NCBI GenBank assembly: GCA_016871475.1 | Contig: VHDG01000010.1 | Span: 1 to 16,130 of the forward strand | Direction of reading: 5' to 3' | DNA length: 16,130 nucleotides | DNA from: Verrucomicrobiota bacterium | GTDB taxonomy: Bacteria; Verrucomicrobiota; Verrucomicrobiia; Limisphaerales; UBA11320 | Shown here: one piece after another, positions 7,129 through 15,580 of the stretch | How the letters are laid out: every line of letters starts with the position of its first letter | Numbering within the stretch: position 1 is the stretch's first letter | Translations under genes and position numbers: made by a program | Notes under the pieces: model-generated | What the model was told of the DNA's origin: nothing | What the model saw: only the letters and a program-made list of their open reading frames with translations | Database searches by the model: none

Positions 7129-10100
7129 TCAAGGTTTGAATCGGGCTCCGATCAGCACAAGGTCGTCAAACACGGACAGAGGTTGACGGCCTGACCATGC
7201 GAATCCCCGGAGGAGCATCACGCGGTAGAGCGGATCGTCGAAGGTCCAGCTGAAATGGCCTGGTATGCAAACAAACACCCGGCCTTTTCCCTGCTCGCGA
7301 ACCCAGACCTGGGGTGTGTTCTCCTGATCCTCACGGGATGTGGCGATGATCGTTGCTTCACCTTCACCGCCGGGAAGCTTCCAATAGGCTTCGTCAGTGA
7401 ATTGGGCCTGCGACGGAAATCCCTGGGTCAGCTCATGCTGGCCGAAGCGGAGTTCCTCAACGCCGTATCGAAATTTCGCTCCCGGTCCCCACGCCCGCCA
7501 CAGCCGTTGCTTCAACTCTTCGAGCCCGCGATAGGCATTCATCGACCAATGAATGAATACCAATCCTCCGCCGCGCGCCAGGAAACCATCGAGGTCAGCG
7601 GCCTTCTCAGATGCCCACGCCGGATTGTCATGGTAGAACGCCACCACATCCGCCCATTTCCATTGATCACTCGACGGCCACTTGTCTGCCGTCTGCACCT
7701 CAACTCCCGGCATCAGCCCAAACAGCTTGCTCCAGCGTTCACGCCAAAGCGGGTAGTCGTGGAACCCGGGTGCGCCGTGGCCAGCATCTTTCGGGGATGC
7801 ACACAGCAACACTTTGAAGGGCGCCGTCCCTGAATCCCCATTGGCTGCATCACGGAGAAGAGGCCTGATCTCAGCCAGAGATCGCGCCGGCGGACGAGGC
7901 TGCCCCTGCACCTCAGCATCCGTGGGATGCGGGGGAAGGGGGTCCGTCAGTAGAAATGTCATCAGGTCTTTCCGCTCCTGTGCACTCATTCCCGACCAAA
8001 GGCCTTCAGGCATCAGTGAAACCTGCGAGGGTCGGACTGCCGATATTTCACTTTTCGGAATCAACTCGACGCTGCCCGATGGCAGGGCTGCCCGGACCAC
8101 TCCATTGCTTTCACCGAGCAGGATCGCCGAGGTTGTGCTTCCGTCGGTTCGTTCAAGGATCGCGGGACTATGATCGGGATGGATCGCCGCGCTTGGGAAT
8201 TCGATGTCCTTTCGCACACTGGAAAAGTCCCGATGGATCAGGTTGGAGAGATCAGGTCCGAGCGATGTTCCTTCACCACGGAGCTGGTGGCACTTCGCGC
8301 ATGCAAGTTTGCTGCCAAAGAAGAGCTTTCGACCTTCCAGCCATTGCCCTCCCGCGAGATCCGGATGACGGGGAGCCGGATCTGCTGACGGGTGCTGAGG
8401 TGTGGATGTTGGCGCCTGAGCCCAAGGGACGAAAAAGCGTCGAAGCGGAAAAGCCCGTTTGCGTGGATCGACCGTCGTGCTCCAGTCGATGGTGAATGTT
8501 GTGCCCGGACTCGTTGAGATGTGCGCCTCGCATCTCACCCATCCGCGAGTCGAGGGCTTCAACTTTATGGTGTTGGTTCCATCTGGCTGGCTTCCGAGGG
8601 CGATCGATTCTCCCCATGGAGCGCTTGCCTGCATGCTCCACGAGTGTTTCGCATCCAGGCCGATCACCACTGTCTCCAGGGATCGTTCCCAATCCAGTTT
8701 GCTGCCCGGCTGGATGGCCGGATGGAGCATTTCCCAAAGATCCAGCTGCCAGTGAAGCTCCAGTCTTCCTGACCTTTCCACATCCTTGAAAAAGGCTTCG
8801 TGCTCTATGCTGCCCAGGGTCATTGCTTTCGAGACAGCGAGGTCGGGGTGGGGCAGCCAAACCCGATGGGAGTCCTGCCCATGTTCAGCCTTCCAGGTGG
8901 CTTCCACCCCGTGGAGCGAAGTCAGCAGGTCCATCTCGGGCGGGGATGAGGTGGATGCGATCTGAGGAAGCCAGCCCAGGGTGACAGCGTAGTTCCACGC
9001 GGCGGTGCGAGGCCGTGTCAGGAGGGACAAAGTTCTTCGATCGGGGCTGAGTTGGACACTGAGGGCCTCATGCGAAAAGCGGGGCGCGAGGAGTTGAGCA
9101 TCGATCACCTGATAGCCCGGTCGAAGTGTTTCAAACCTGTCCCCAGGATGTACAAACGCTCCACCCTCGATTCGAGCAGTTGTCGCCATGCGCCTTGCCT
9201 GGTCGCTGCTCAGGGGACGATCGAACGCTACCTTCAGTTCGTGTGGGCTGACGTTCCAGGCCAGCACGGGTTGGGGTTGGGTACGATCCTTGTAGCGAAT
9301 CCGCCACAGTCTTCCCTTGCCACCAGGCCCGCTCCCCCAATCCGGCAGCCCTGAATGAGTCGCCACGATCAGATCCCCGCGCGTTGTCACACAGACATCC
9401 GCCGCGAGTTCCTGGAGCGATGCCAGCAAATCCGTTCGTGCCACGTAGCCGTGCCCTGTTTTTACCAATTGGGTGCGCCACAATTTCCCTCGCGAATAAC
9501 CGGCCACCAGGGCGTCGCTTCGCCAGTGTGCAGGCCCCCAGTTTGAACCCCCGGTTGTGATGGGCTCGTTAAAGGCCAGTCCGCAGGTGCTCTGATGCTG
9601 CGGCCCATAGTCGAACACACTCGGTTCATCAACGACGGTCGGTAGATGCCTCGGATGTCGGGCCGGGAATCCGTAGTGACGTTCTTTCTGCACATGGAGC
9701 AATTCATCGAATGGATTGCCATCCGGCTGCCATGTGGCTCCCTCCTGATCTGTGACGAACAGATCTCCAAGCGGGTTGAAGGCCATGCCTACAGCAAAGC
9801 GGATGCCTGTGGCGAAAATCTCCCGCTTGGTGAAATCAGCACTGATCCGTATCACGGTGCCTCGCTCCATCTGTGTCGTGTAGCGCGCACGACCGGTCGA
9901 TGGATCCAGCAGATAAGGGCTGGTGAAGTTGGCCGCACCCAACGAAAAATACAGATTCTCCTGAGCGTCCATCGCCACCCCCAACGCATCAACCCGATGT
10001 TCCATCTCCATTTTTGCTGTGGGTGCCACCGTGATGTCGCGATCTGAACGTCCATCCCCGTTTGTATCGACGATGAGAGCCAGACGGCCCTTGACCGGAA

Positions 10101-11304
10101 TGAACAAGCCATCGCCCTTTCCATAACCGACAGGCGTGAGCACGGCACCTATCGGCGATTGCAGGGTGTCGCGGCCGTCATGGAAAAGCGCGGTATGATC
10201 TTCCAACTCGTCGCCATTGGTATCCTTCAGGAGCCAGATCCGTCCGTCATAGCCCACAGCGATGAGAGTGCCATCCTGCCGGCACCGCACACTGTTCACG
10301 TTGGTGAGTTCGAGGGGCAGCTCGTCGATGTCAAAACCAGGGAAGTGCATCTGAATCGGGGGCGGATTGGATGCAGGGATGAGCGGAGCCACCCCTTCTT
10401 TGACCAACGACAGACCCTCTCCACGAAGGGCTCCCGCATATTTCTCCATCAAGTAAGTTTCGGCCTGGCGACGTTCGGAGTCGGCAAGTTCTCTGTCGAA
10501 CAGAAGGACTTCGGCGAGTGCTCCTTTGAAAAAGCCCTGCGCGTGGGGCTTTTCGGCGGAATTGGAATAGCGTCGAGCACCCACCGTGAGCTCCTCCAGT
10601 GATATCAAGTCCAGGGACGTTCTGGGCCGGGAGCCTTGAATGACTCCATCGAGCCAGGCTCGGACACCGTTGGTACGGCCGATGACAACGGTAAAAACAT
10701 GCCACTGGCCGAGCGGAACGGGGGCTTTGAGAAGATTCGCCTGCCCCGAGAATCCAGGCCCCTCGACGTTGATCGCAGGTATCCGTCCTGGTTGAGAGTT
10801 GAACCCCAAGTCGAAATTGAATCCTGAGGTGTAATCGTTTCTGCCCATTCCGTTGGCAGCCAGGATTCCAGCGAACCCCCCCGCCGCTTTCACATTGGCC
10901 ACCACCATCATGGTCAGTTCCCGCGTGACAGCGCCCTGAACCAGTGAGGTGAAGTGGTGCGTCGCCCCATCAAGGCTGAACGCTGCACCGTTGGGGATCG
11001 GTTCAAAGCGGGGACGCGCTGACAGGATGCTCTGGTGGAGGTGGCGTCGGTTGCCTGACGCATCCAACGCGATCTCTGGAGCTTCACCGTGAAAGCGCAG
11101 TGCGCTCAACCCCGAAGCGGTTCGCGCAGCCTGCTGACGCGACACATCCAGCCACATCATCAGGCCATTGGTGACCTTCAGGTTTGGATCAGCCCATCTT
11201 TCCACCGCGGCGCCTTGCGGCTGGATGGAGATGCAGGTTGCGACCACTGCCATCATCCACCATCCGGCGAAGCGGTTCGGGAAAGGGTGGATGTTTGAGC
11301 TCAT
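7129..11304 (-). CDS. Secreted LamG / beta-propeller / cytochrome c / ThuA multidomain protein (PVC type)
   Basis: A 1391-residue exported protein. An N-terminal signal peptide (hydrophobic WWMMAVVATCISIQ, likely cut after QGAA near residue 33) is followed by a LamG/concanavalin-like region (about 45-295, opening GLMMWLDVSRQQ). A glucose/sorbosone-dehydrogenase-like propeller of the PVC membrane-bound dehydrogenase type follows (about 323-690, with LLKDTNGD and VDTNGDGRSD loops). Next come a beta-rich region, then a c-type cytochrome domain with C1002-A-K-C1005-H1006 and a likely distal Met at M1098 in SLMPEGLW. A ThuA-like domain fills about 1163-1391 (FKVLLCASPKDAGHG, GGGLVFIHWSMN, GKGRVFVCIPGHFSWTFDDP). 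PVC bacteria use such proteins in the periplasm for sugar oxidation and polysaccharide use; the substrate here is not readable. The start ATG at 11304 has a GGGA five nucleotides upstream. It sits 26 nt after the kinase/pyrophosphorylase gene. Domain calls are strong; function is inferred. Confidence 0.9.
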   Translation of the reverse strand: MSSNIHPFPNRFAGWWMMAVVATCISIQPQGAAVERWADPNLKVTNGLMMWLDVSRQQAARTASGLSALRFHGEAPEIALDASGNRRHLHQSILSARPRFEPIPNGAAFSLDGATHHFTSLVQGAVTRELTMMVVANVKAAGGFAGILAANGMGRNDYTSGFNFDLGFNSQPGRIPAINVEGPGFSGQANLLKAPVPLGQWHVFTVVIGRTNGVRAWLDGVIQGSRPRTSLDLISLEELTVGARRYSNSAEKPHAQGFFKGALAEVLLFDRELADSERRQAETYLMEKYAGALRGEGLSLVKEGVAPLIPASNPPPIQMHFPGFDIDELPLELTNVNSVRCRQDGTLIAVGYDGRIWLLKDTNGDELEDHTALFHDGRDTLQSPIGAVLTPVGYGKGDGLFIPVKGRLALIVDTNGDGRSDRDITVAPTAKMEMEHRVDALGVAMDAQENLYFSLGAANFTSPYLLDPSTGRARYTTQMERGTVIRISADFTKREIFATGIRFAVGMAFNPLGDLFVTDQEGATWQPDGNPFDELLHVQKERHYGFPARHPRHLPTVVDEPSVFDYGPQHQSTCGLAFNEPITTGGSNWGPAHWRSDALVAGYSRGKLWRTQLVKTGHGYVARTDLLASLQELAADVCVTTRGDLIVATHSGLPDWGSGPGGKGRLWRIRYKDRTQPQPVLAWNVSPHELKVAFDRPLSSDQARRMATTARIEGGAFVHPGDRFETLRPGYQVIDAQLLAPRFSHEALSVQLSPDRRTLSLLTRPRTAAWNYAVTLGWLPQIASTSSPPEMDLLTSLHGVEATWKAEHGQDSHRVWLPHPDLAVSKAMTLGSIEHEAFFKDVERSGRLELHWQLDLWEMLHPAIQPGSKLDWERSLETVVIGLDAKHSWSMQASAPWGESIALGSQPDGTNTIKLKPSTRGWVRCEAHISTSPGTTFTIDWSTTVDPRKRAFPLRRFFVPWAQAPTSTPQHPSADPAPRHPDLAGGQWLEGRKLFFGSKLACAKCHQLRGEGTSLGPDLSNLIHRDFSSVRKDIEFPSAAIHPDHSPAILERTDGSTTSAILLGESNGVVRAALPSGSVELIPKSEISAVRPSQVSLMPEGLWSGMSAQERKDLMTFLLTDPLPPHPTDAEVQGQPRPPARSLAEIRPLLRDAANGDSGTAPFKVLLCASPKDAGHGAPGFHDYPLWRERWSKLFGLMPGVEVQTADKWPSSDQWKWADVVAFYHDNPAWASEKAADLDGFLARGGGLVFIHWSMNAYRGLEELKQRLWRAWGPGAKFRYGVEELRFGQHELTQGFPSQAQFTDEAYWKLPGGEGEATIIATSREDQENTPQVWVREQGKGRVFVCIPGHFSWTFDDPLYRVMLLRGFAWSGRQPLSVFDDLVLIGARFKP

Positions 11305-11330
11305 GATTTTCCCGTTGAGATGCCGTGAGG

Positions 11331-14300
11331 TTAGGTTTGGCCAGGGCTGGGTTCAAACTCACAAAGGGACTCGATATATGCAGCTGATCCGTCGCGTACC
11401 CAGCCATCCAGCTGTGCGGGGTCCTTGAGCTGCTGTCCGCGTTGTCGCGAGACCAGTGCATAGCCGCATTGGATCTCGGGCAGCATCGTCAGATCGCTCC
11501 AAAGTTTCTCGAACTGCGCGACGGGAAACACATCCTCCTGGCCGCTGCCCCATCGTTTCTTCACGTCCTTCAGCGTCACGTAGGTGGGGATGCGGGCCGC
11601 CATGCTCCGAACAGCCGATGCCACTCTTTCACGGTCCTGAAGCGAATCACGATCAAGGCCGAATGACTCCAACAGTGCATCAATGCAGATCCAGGTGGTC
11701 ATGGAGTTATAGTGGGGAAGCTTGAACTCGTCCTCCTCACGCGGAAGGGCCAGACCTTCCACGAGTCTTAGTTGTCCGTTCACTCGCGCCAACCCTCCAC
11801 CGCGATCTTCCAGTCGTCGTGTGATGACCTCGAAGTTCAGGCAGCGGCCCGATGCCACATGCCACCCGATGATTCCTGGATCCAGGTTCGCACCGAGGGT
11901 ATCCAGGTTGTGAAGCATCAGATGTTTCAGCTGAGGATTCCTGGCAAGCAATTGCGCAAGAAGTCCATTACGAAGCAGGTTCGGCACTTCGTACCAGTGA
12001 CCGATGGGATGCATGCACTGCATCGGGGTGTTGTCTGTGTAATCGGACGCTTCACCCGCGGTTTGAGCCCATCGGATCAGCGAGGCTCGAAGGCTGTCGC
12101 GGACCTTTTGCTGCTGCTCGTCGAGATGTTGTTGAGCCATCTCTTCCCAGGCAAAACGCAGATCTCTCTCCGTGGGCACGAGGCGGAGTCCTACCGAACA
12201 TCCTTGCGACACAATCACAGGCTCAGGGTACCCGAAGTTCCGCTGAGCCGATGTGCGTGTCCTGATGGGATCGTAGGTCAGGTAACTGGCTGTGATGACA
12301 TGAGGAGGCACGCGACCGAATTCGCTCACAGTTCTCCGGCTCTTTGCGATGTGAACTTCTAGGAACGTGCGATGCCTGCCCTTGAGCGAGGCGAATGGGT
12401 GCAAGGCTTTGCACACTCCTGCGCCCTGGGTCCAACGGCTGCCTGCGCCGGCGGCAAGGGTCACCACGCCGATCTCCCCGTTGCGAAGCGAGGTCTCACC
12501 TGTGCGTCGATGTTTTTCCAGGAGGCTGCGGCCCGCCTTCGACTCATGACGCACATCTGTCACATCTTCCGTTTTGGGACACTCGATCACGGCATCATGA
12601 CGAAGCCTGTTGAGCGATAAACCGATCCGTCCTTCCTTCAAGTCCTGGCGGATCTGTTCATGCTGGATGGGGTCGAAACCATTGATCCGAAGCAGCTCAT
12701 GCAGGGAGTTGCTACCCTGCGATTCAGCACGATGGCGAGGGAGCAGCACATCGAAGAGCTTGGGTACGACATCGCGCAGGTTTGGGTCGGAGCGCGAGGC
12801 CTCGCCGAACGAATCCAACTCAGCGCGTCGGGCCTGGCTGAGGGATCCCCGGTCCTTCTTCAGGAGGGCAGGGATCATGATGGAGTAGTAGGCTGGAGGC
12901 ATGAGGGCCGCCTCGCCCTCCAGCAGAGTGGCCGTGGTACCCTGCTCATTGATCGAGAAATCATAGACCACCGGTTCCATCGCGAATGGCAGGCCGGTTT
13001 GGAGATCGCGTTTGGCTGCGTGCATGATCTGGAGCATGCGTGCCTGCGCTTCCTTCTTCCGATGAGGAGCGAATAGGAAACCCATCCCACCTCCGCTCAT
13101 TCCCCCGAGCATCCAGAATCCCCAGAAGTCATCACCAAACTCAGCCTCAGCGTCGGAGATCAGTCTTTCCGTATAGGCATTCGTGGCCCATGGAATGATC
13201 GTGCAAAGGCATCGGCGGAAGTTGTTCGTGGTCTCCGCACCCAGACGGCGGATCTCGCCTTGCTTGAGCAGCTCCTTCAGAGTCTCGAACAGGCTAAGGC
13301 TGTCTGAACGTGCGCTCCATTCCCTCCTGCTTCGTAGGAGATACTTCTCTGTCACCATCTCCAGAATAGGACCCACATTTTGAGCGAGTCCACCATGCAC
13401 AAGCACAAGCGATTGCTCAAGCTTTCGCAGTGCTTCAACGGGGAGCTCTTCGCGATTGAACACATGGTGCTCAGGCATCAGGCGACCCCGGCTGATGGTC
13501 CACTCCAAATCGGTCTCCTTTGCAGTCACCCCCCGGATCCATTTCACCCCCGGCCACAACCCTCCGCTGTCCTGCCAGCCCCCGCCCGAGCCTCCCAGCC
13601 ACTCTCCAAGCAGCGCTCGCGCGAGAGCAAGTCGTCTCTCCGACTCCTGCAGCGTGCCCGTGAGCGAGGTCGCCTGCGATGTCGCACGCATGCACACCGC
13701 GATCAAAGAACCCAACAGGTTCGTCGAGACCGCCAGACGGGACCCCTTGGGGATATCGTTCACGCACGAGACGATTTCCAGACCTCGCCCCGGTCCCAAC
13801 ATGGATGCCAGCAACGCAGCCAGGCTTTGCCCGCTGCCTTCCATCCCGGGTGGAACGACGCCGGACGCGATCACAGCGGCCTTCAGAAGCCCCAGATGAT
13901 CCTTGGCGAAATCAAAGACCTCTGCCAGCGACGTAACATCGGCCGTGGCGCCCAGGTCCACTGAAGTGAGGCGGAGAACAGGCTCGTCCAGCACCCGAAG
14001 CCAGGCGCTGACGGGCGGACGCGGGTGAGCGTCGCGGTTGTGCACCCCCAGATCGATGGAAGCGTTGATCACATGCGCTCCCTCTGGAAAATCCATGCTG
14101 AGAAAGAAGATATCGCTCCACCCCGAGTGTGTGAGATCCATCCGCACGGGGGTCTCCTCGCGAAGAATGGGGTAGGCACCTTCCGGCGACCGGCGCAGCA
14201 GTTCCGGATGGATGCGAAGGGGCTGGTCGGAGGGATGTCCCATCCTGAACATCCATTGGTTGCCGCGCACGCTCCGCACGCTGCGCCGTACCTGGTCCGC

Positions 14301-14711
14301 AAGCGTTTGAAAAGCCAGGCGATGGTAGGCGTTCGCCAATGCACTGCAAAGACAGTCGGAATAGCCCTGCGCCTCCACCGTGGAAAGGAACGTGTCGATC
14401 GCTTCCTCGAAGCGCCGATGCAACAGCTGCTCGCAACCTTTGAACGGAAGCGCTCCCTTGCCCGTCACGATGTCCTCGAGGGCGGGAGGCGTTAAGGCCA
14501 GGGCTTGAGGAAGCTGATACCGATGAATGCATGCCAGGAAGAGCAGGGCGCGAACCCGGGCGTAAAGGTTGTCGGTGTCCCGACGAAACCTGTCCAGAAT
14601 CTGCGAAGCCTGGATGAGCTCCTCTGCGCCGGCTCCCTCAAGGACTGCCTCCAGGGCCTTGTGCCTGATCGAAGGCTCGGTCGATGTGAGGATCTCCAGA
14701 AGATTTTTCAT
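11331..14711 (-). CDS. Fusion of fucokinase-like GHMP kinase and UDP-sugar pyrophosphorylase-like domain
   Basis: A 1126-residue cytoplasmic protein in three parts. Residues 1-185 are helical and unrecognised. Residues 186-600 follow the fucokinase pattern: PVRMDLTHSGWSD, INASIDLGVHN, VSAWLRVLDEPVLRLTSVDLG, IPKGSRLAVST (320-330, the ATP loop), GGGWQDSGGLWPGVKWI with D381 at the usual acidic position, and LGGMSGGGMGFLF (535-547). After a helical linker, residues 670-1020 match the UDPGP/AGX family: LAAGAGSRW (752-760) with K768, HPIGHW (901-906), HNLDTLGANLDP (934-945), RGGGLARVNGQLRLVEG (970-986) and FKLPHYNSMTTW. The expected role is ATP-dependent C1 phosphorylation of a free sugar, then transfer of a nucleotide, probably UMP, to it. 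Bifunctional Bacteroides Fkp has the opposite order and a different nucleotidyltransferase. The ATP loop lacks the usual GLG glycines, so kinase activity is not certain. The gene lies 17 nt after the GalU-like gene; no ribosome binding site is visible before the ATG at 14711, which suggests coupling. Confidence 0.88.
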   Translation of the reverse strand: MKNLLEILTSTEPSIRHKALEAVLEGAGAEELIQASQILDRFRRDTDNLYARVRALLFLACIHRYQLPQALALTPPALEDIVTGKGALPFKGCEQLLHRRFEEAIDTFLSTVEAQGYSDCLCSALANAYHRLAFQTLADQVRRSVRSVRGNQWMFRMGHPSDQPLRIHPELLRRSPEGAYPILREETPVRMDLTHSGWSDIFFLSMDFPEGAHVINASIDLGVHNRDAHPRPPVSAWLRVLDEPVLRLTSVDLGATADVTSLAEVFDFAKDHLGLLKAAVIASGVVPPGMEGSGQSLAALLASMLGPGRGLEIVSCVNDIPKGSRLAVSTNLLGSLIAVCMRATSQATSLTGTLQESERRLALARALLGEWLGGSGGGWQDSGGLWPGVKWIRGVTAKETDLEWTISRGRLMPEHHVFNREELPVEALRKLEQSLVLVHGGLAQNVGPILEMVTEKYLLRSRREWSARSDSLSLFETLKELLKQGEIRRLGAETTNNFRRCLCTIIPWATNAYTERLISDAEAEFGDDFWGFWMLGGMSGGGMGFLFAPHRKKEAQARMLQIMHAAKRDLQTGLPFAMEPVVYDFSINEQGTTATLLEGEAALMPPAYYSIMIPALLKKDRGSLSQARRAELDSFGEASRSDPNLRDVVPKLFDVLLPRHRAESQGSNSLHELLRINGFDPIQHEQIRQDLKEGRIGLSLNRLRHDAVIECPKTEDVTDVRHESKAGRSLLEKHRRTGETSLRNGEIGVVTLAAGAGSRWTQGAGVCKALHPFASLKGRHRTFLEVHIAKSRRTVSEFGRVPPHVITASYLTYDPIRTRTSAQRNFGYPEPVIVSQGCSVGLRLVPTERDLRFAWEEMAQQHLDEQQQKVRDSLRASLIRWAQTAGEASDYTDNTPMQCMHPIGHWYEVPNLLRNGLLAQLLARNPQLKHLMLHNLDTLGANLDPGIIGWHVASGRCLNFEVITRRLEDRGGGLARVNGQLRLVEGLALPREEDEFKLPHYNSMTTWICIDALLESFGLDRDSLQDRERVASAVRSMAARIPTYVTLKDVKKRWGSGQEDVFPVAQFEKLWSDLTMLPEIQCGYALVSRQRGQQLKDPAQLDGWVRDGSAAYIESLCEFEPSPGQT

Positions 14712-14728
14712 GCAGGACGATGGAAGGA

Positions 14729-15580
14729 TCAGGCCGAACGTGCACGTGAAGCCATGACTTCGAGAAGGGCGGTGAGAACTTCATCGCGGTCCTTCCCATC
14801 CAGCGCGATGGCCAGCTGTGCCGTGAGGAGGCCGTAGCGGGCTCCGACATCATATCTTCGTCCCGCGAGTTCCGCGGCGAGATACCGCTCCTGTCGAGCT
14901 AGGGTTGCCAGCGCAGGGCTGAGGGCAATGGATGAGGACGAACCTGAAGACTGCAGGGCGGATTGCAGAAGATCCATGACCGTCGCAGTCAAGGCATGCA
15001 TTCCGAAGAAACAAAGATAGTGCCCTGCACGCAGGCCAGGGACGATCAACTCCTGTTCAGCTGCGGTAGGTGTCGGTTTCTCCATCACCGTATGGATCTC
15101 GAACAGTCCTTTGCGATGGGCGGCGAGTCGTCCGCCGACAGCCCCGTAGTAGGGAAGCTTGCTCTCGTGAGTCGCCTGGACTGCGGAGACAGCACAATCC
15201 TCGGATTGGGCGATTTCAACGAGCTGCTGGGCACATCGCGAGGCGGCGCCGGATACATAGAGATGGTCTCCGACAAGCAGAAGAAACGGATCGCGTGTGG
15301 TGAATGGAGATGCTGCCAGGACGGCGTGGCCGAAACCTCGAGGCTGGGTCTGTTCGATGAAGTGCAATCGCTTGGCATGAGAGCCGGCAGCAGATGCGAA
15401 GGCGGCTTGATCGCCCGGGTGGACGATCACCGCGATGTCCTCGATCCCGGCACTGCGGATTTCCTCGACGAGGATTTGGAGGGCGGACTTGGAAGTGCCA
15501 TCGCGATCCACGAGAGTTTGGAGGGGCAGGGAGCGTTGCGATTTGCCCGCAGCGGTGATGACGGCTTTTTGAATTTTCAT
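14729..15580 (-). CDS. GalU-like sugar-phosphate nucleotidyltransferase, divergent
   Basis: A 283-residue NTP_transferase-family protein related to UTP-glucose-1-phosphate uridylyltransferase (GalU), which makes UDP-glucose. It opens MKIQKAVITAAGKSQRSLPL: the usual GxGTR loop is replaced by AAGKSQR (residues 10-16), and a lysine (K31, in TSKSAL) stands where the PK lysine is expected. EQTQPRGFGHAVLAA (from about 76) is the GalU nucleotide-binding segment, and LLLVGDH with D105 is the likely metal-binding aspartate. HTVMEKPTPTAAE resembles the VEKP region. A C-terminal GRRYDVGARYGLLTAQLAIAL matches the GalU end (YDxGxxxG). ATG 15580 is chosen because it falls just before the first beta strand; a TTG at 15616 would add 12 residues, and neither start has a good ribosome binding site. 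It is the first gene of the four-gene minus-strand run. Family is secure; the sugar is unknown. Confidence 0.88.
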   Translation of the reverse strand: MKIQKAVITAAGKSQRSLPLQTLVDRDGTSKSALQILVEEIRSAGIEDIAVIVHPGDQAAFASAAGSHAKRLHFIEQTQPRGFGHAVLAASPFTTRDPFLLLVGDHLYVSGAASRCAQQLVEIAQSEDCAVSAVQATHESKLPYYGAVGGRLAAHRKGLFEIHTVMEKPTPTAAEQELIVPGLRAGHYLCFFGMHALTATVMDLLQSALQSSGSSSSIALSPALATLARQERYLAAELAGRRYDVGARYGLLTAQLAIALDGKDRDEVLTALLEVMASRARSA

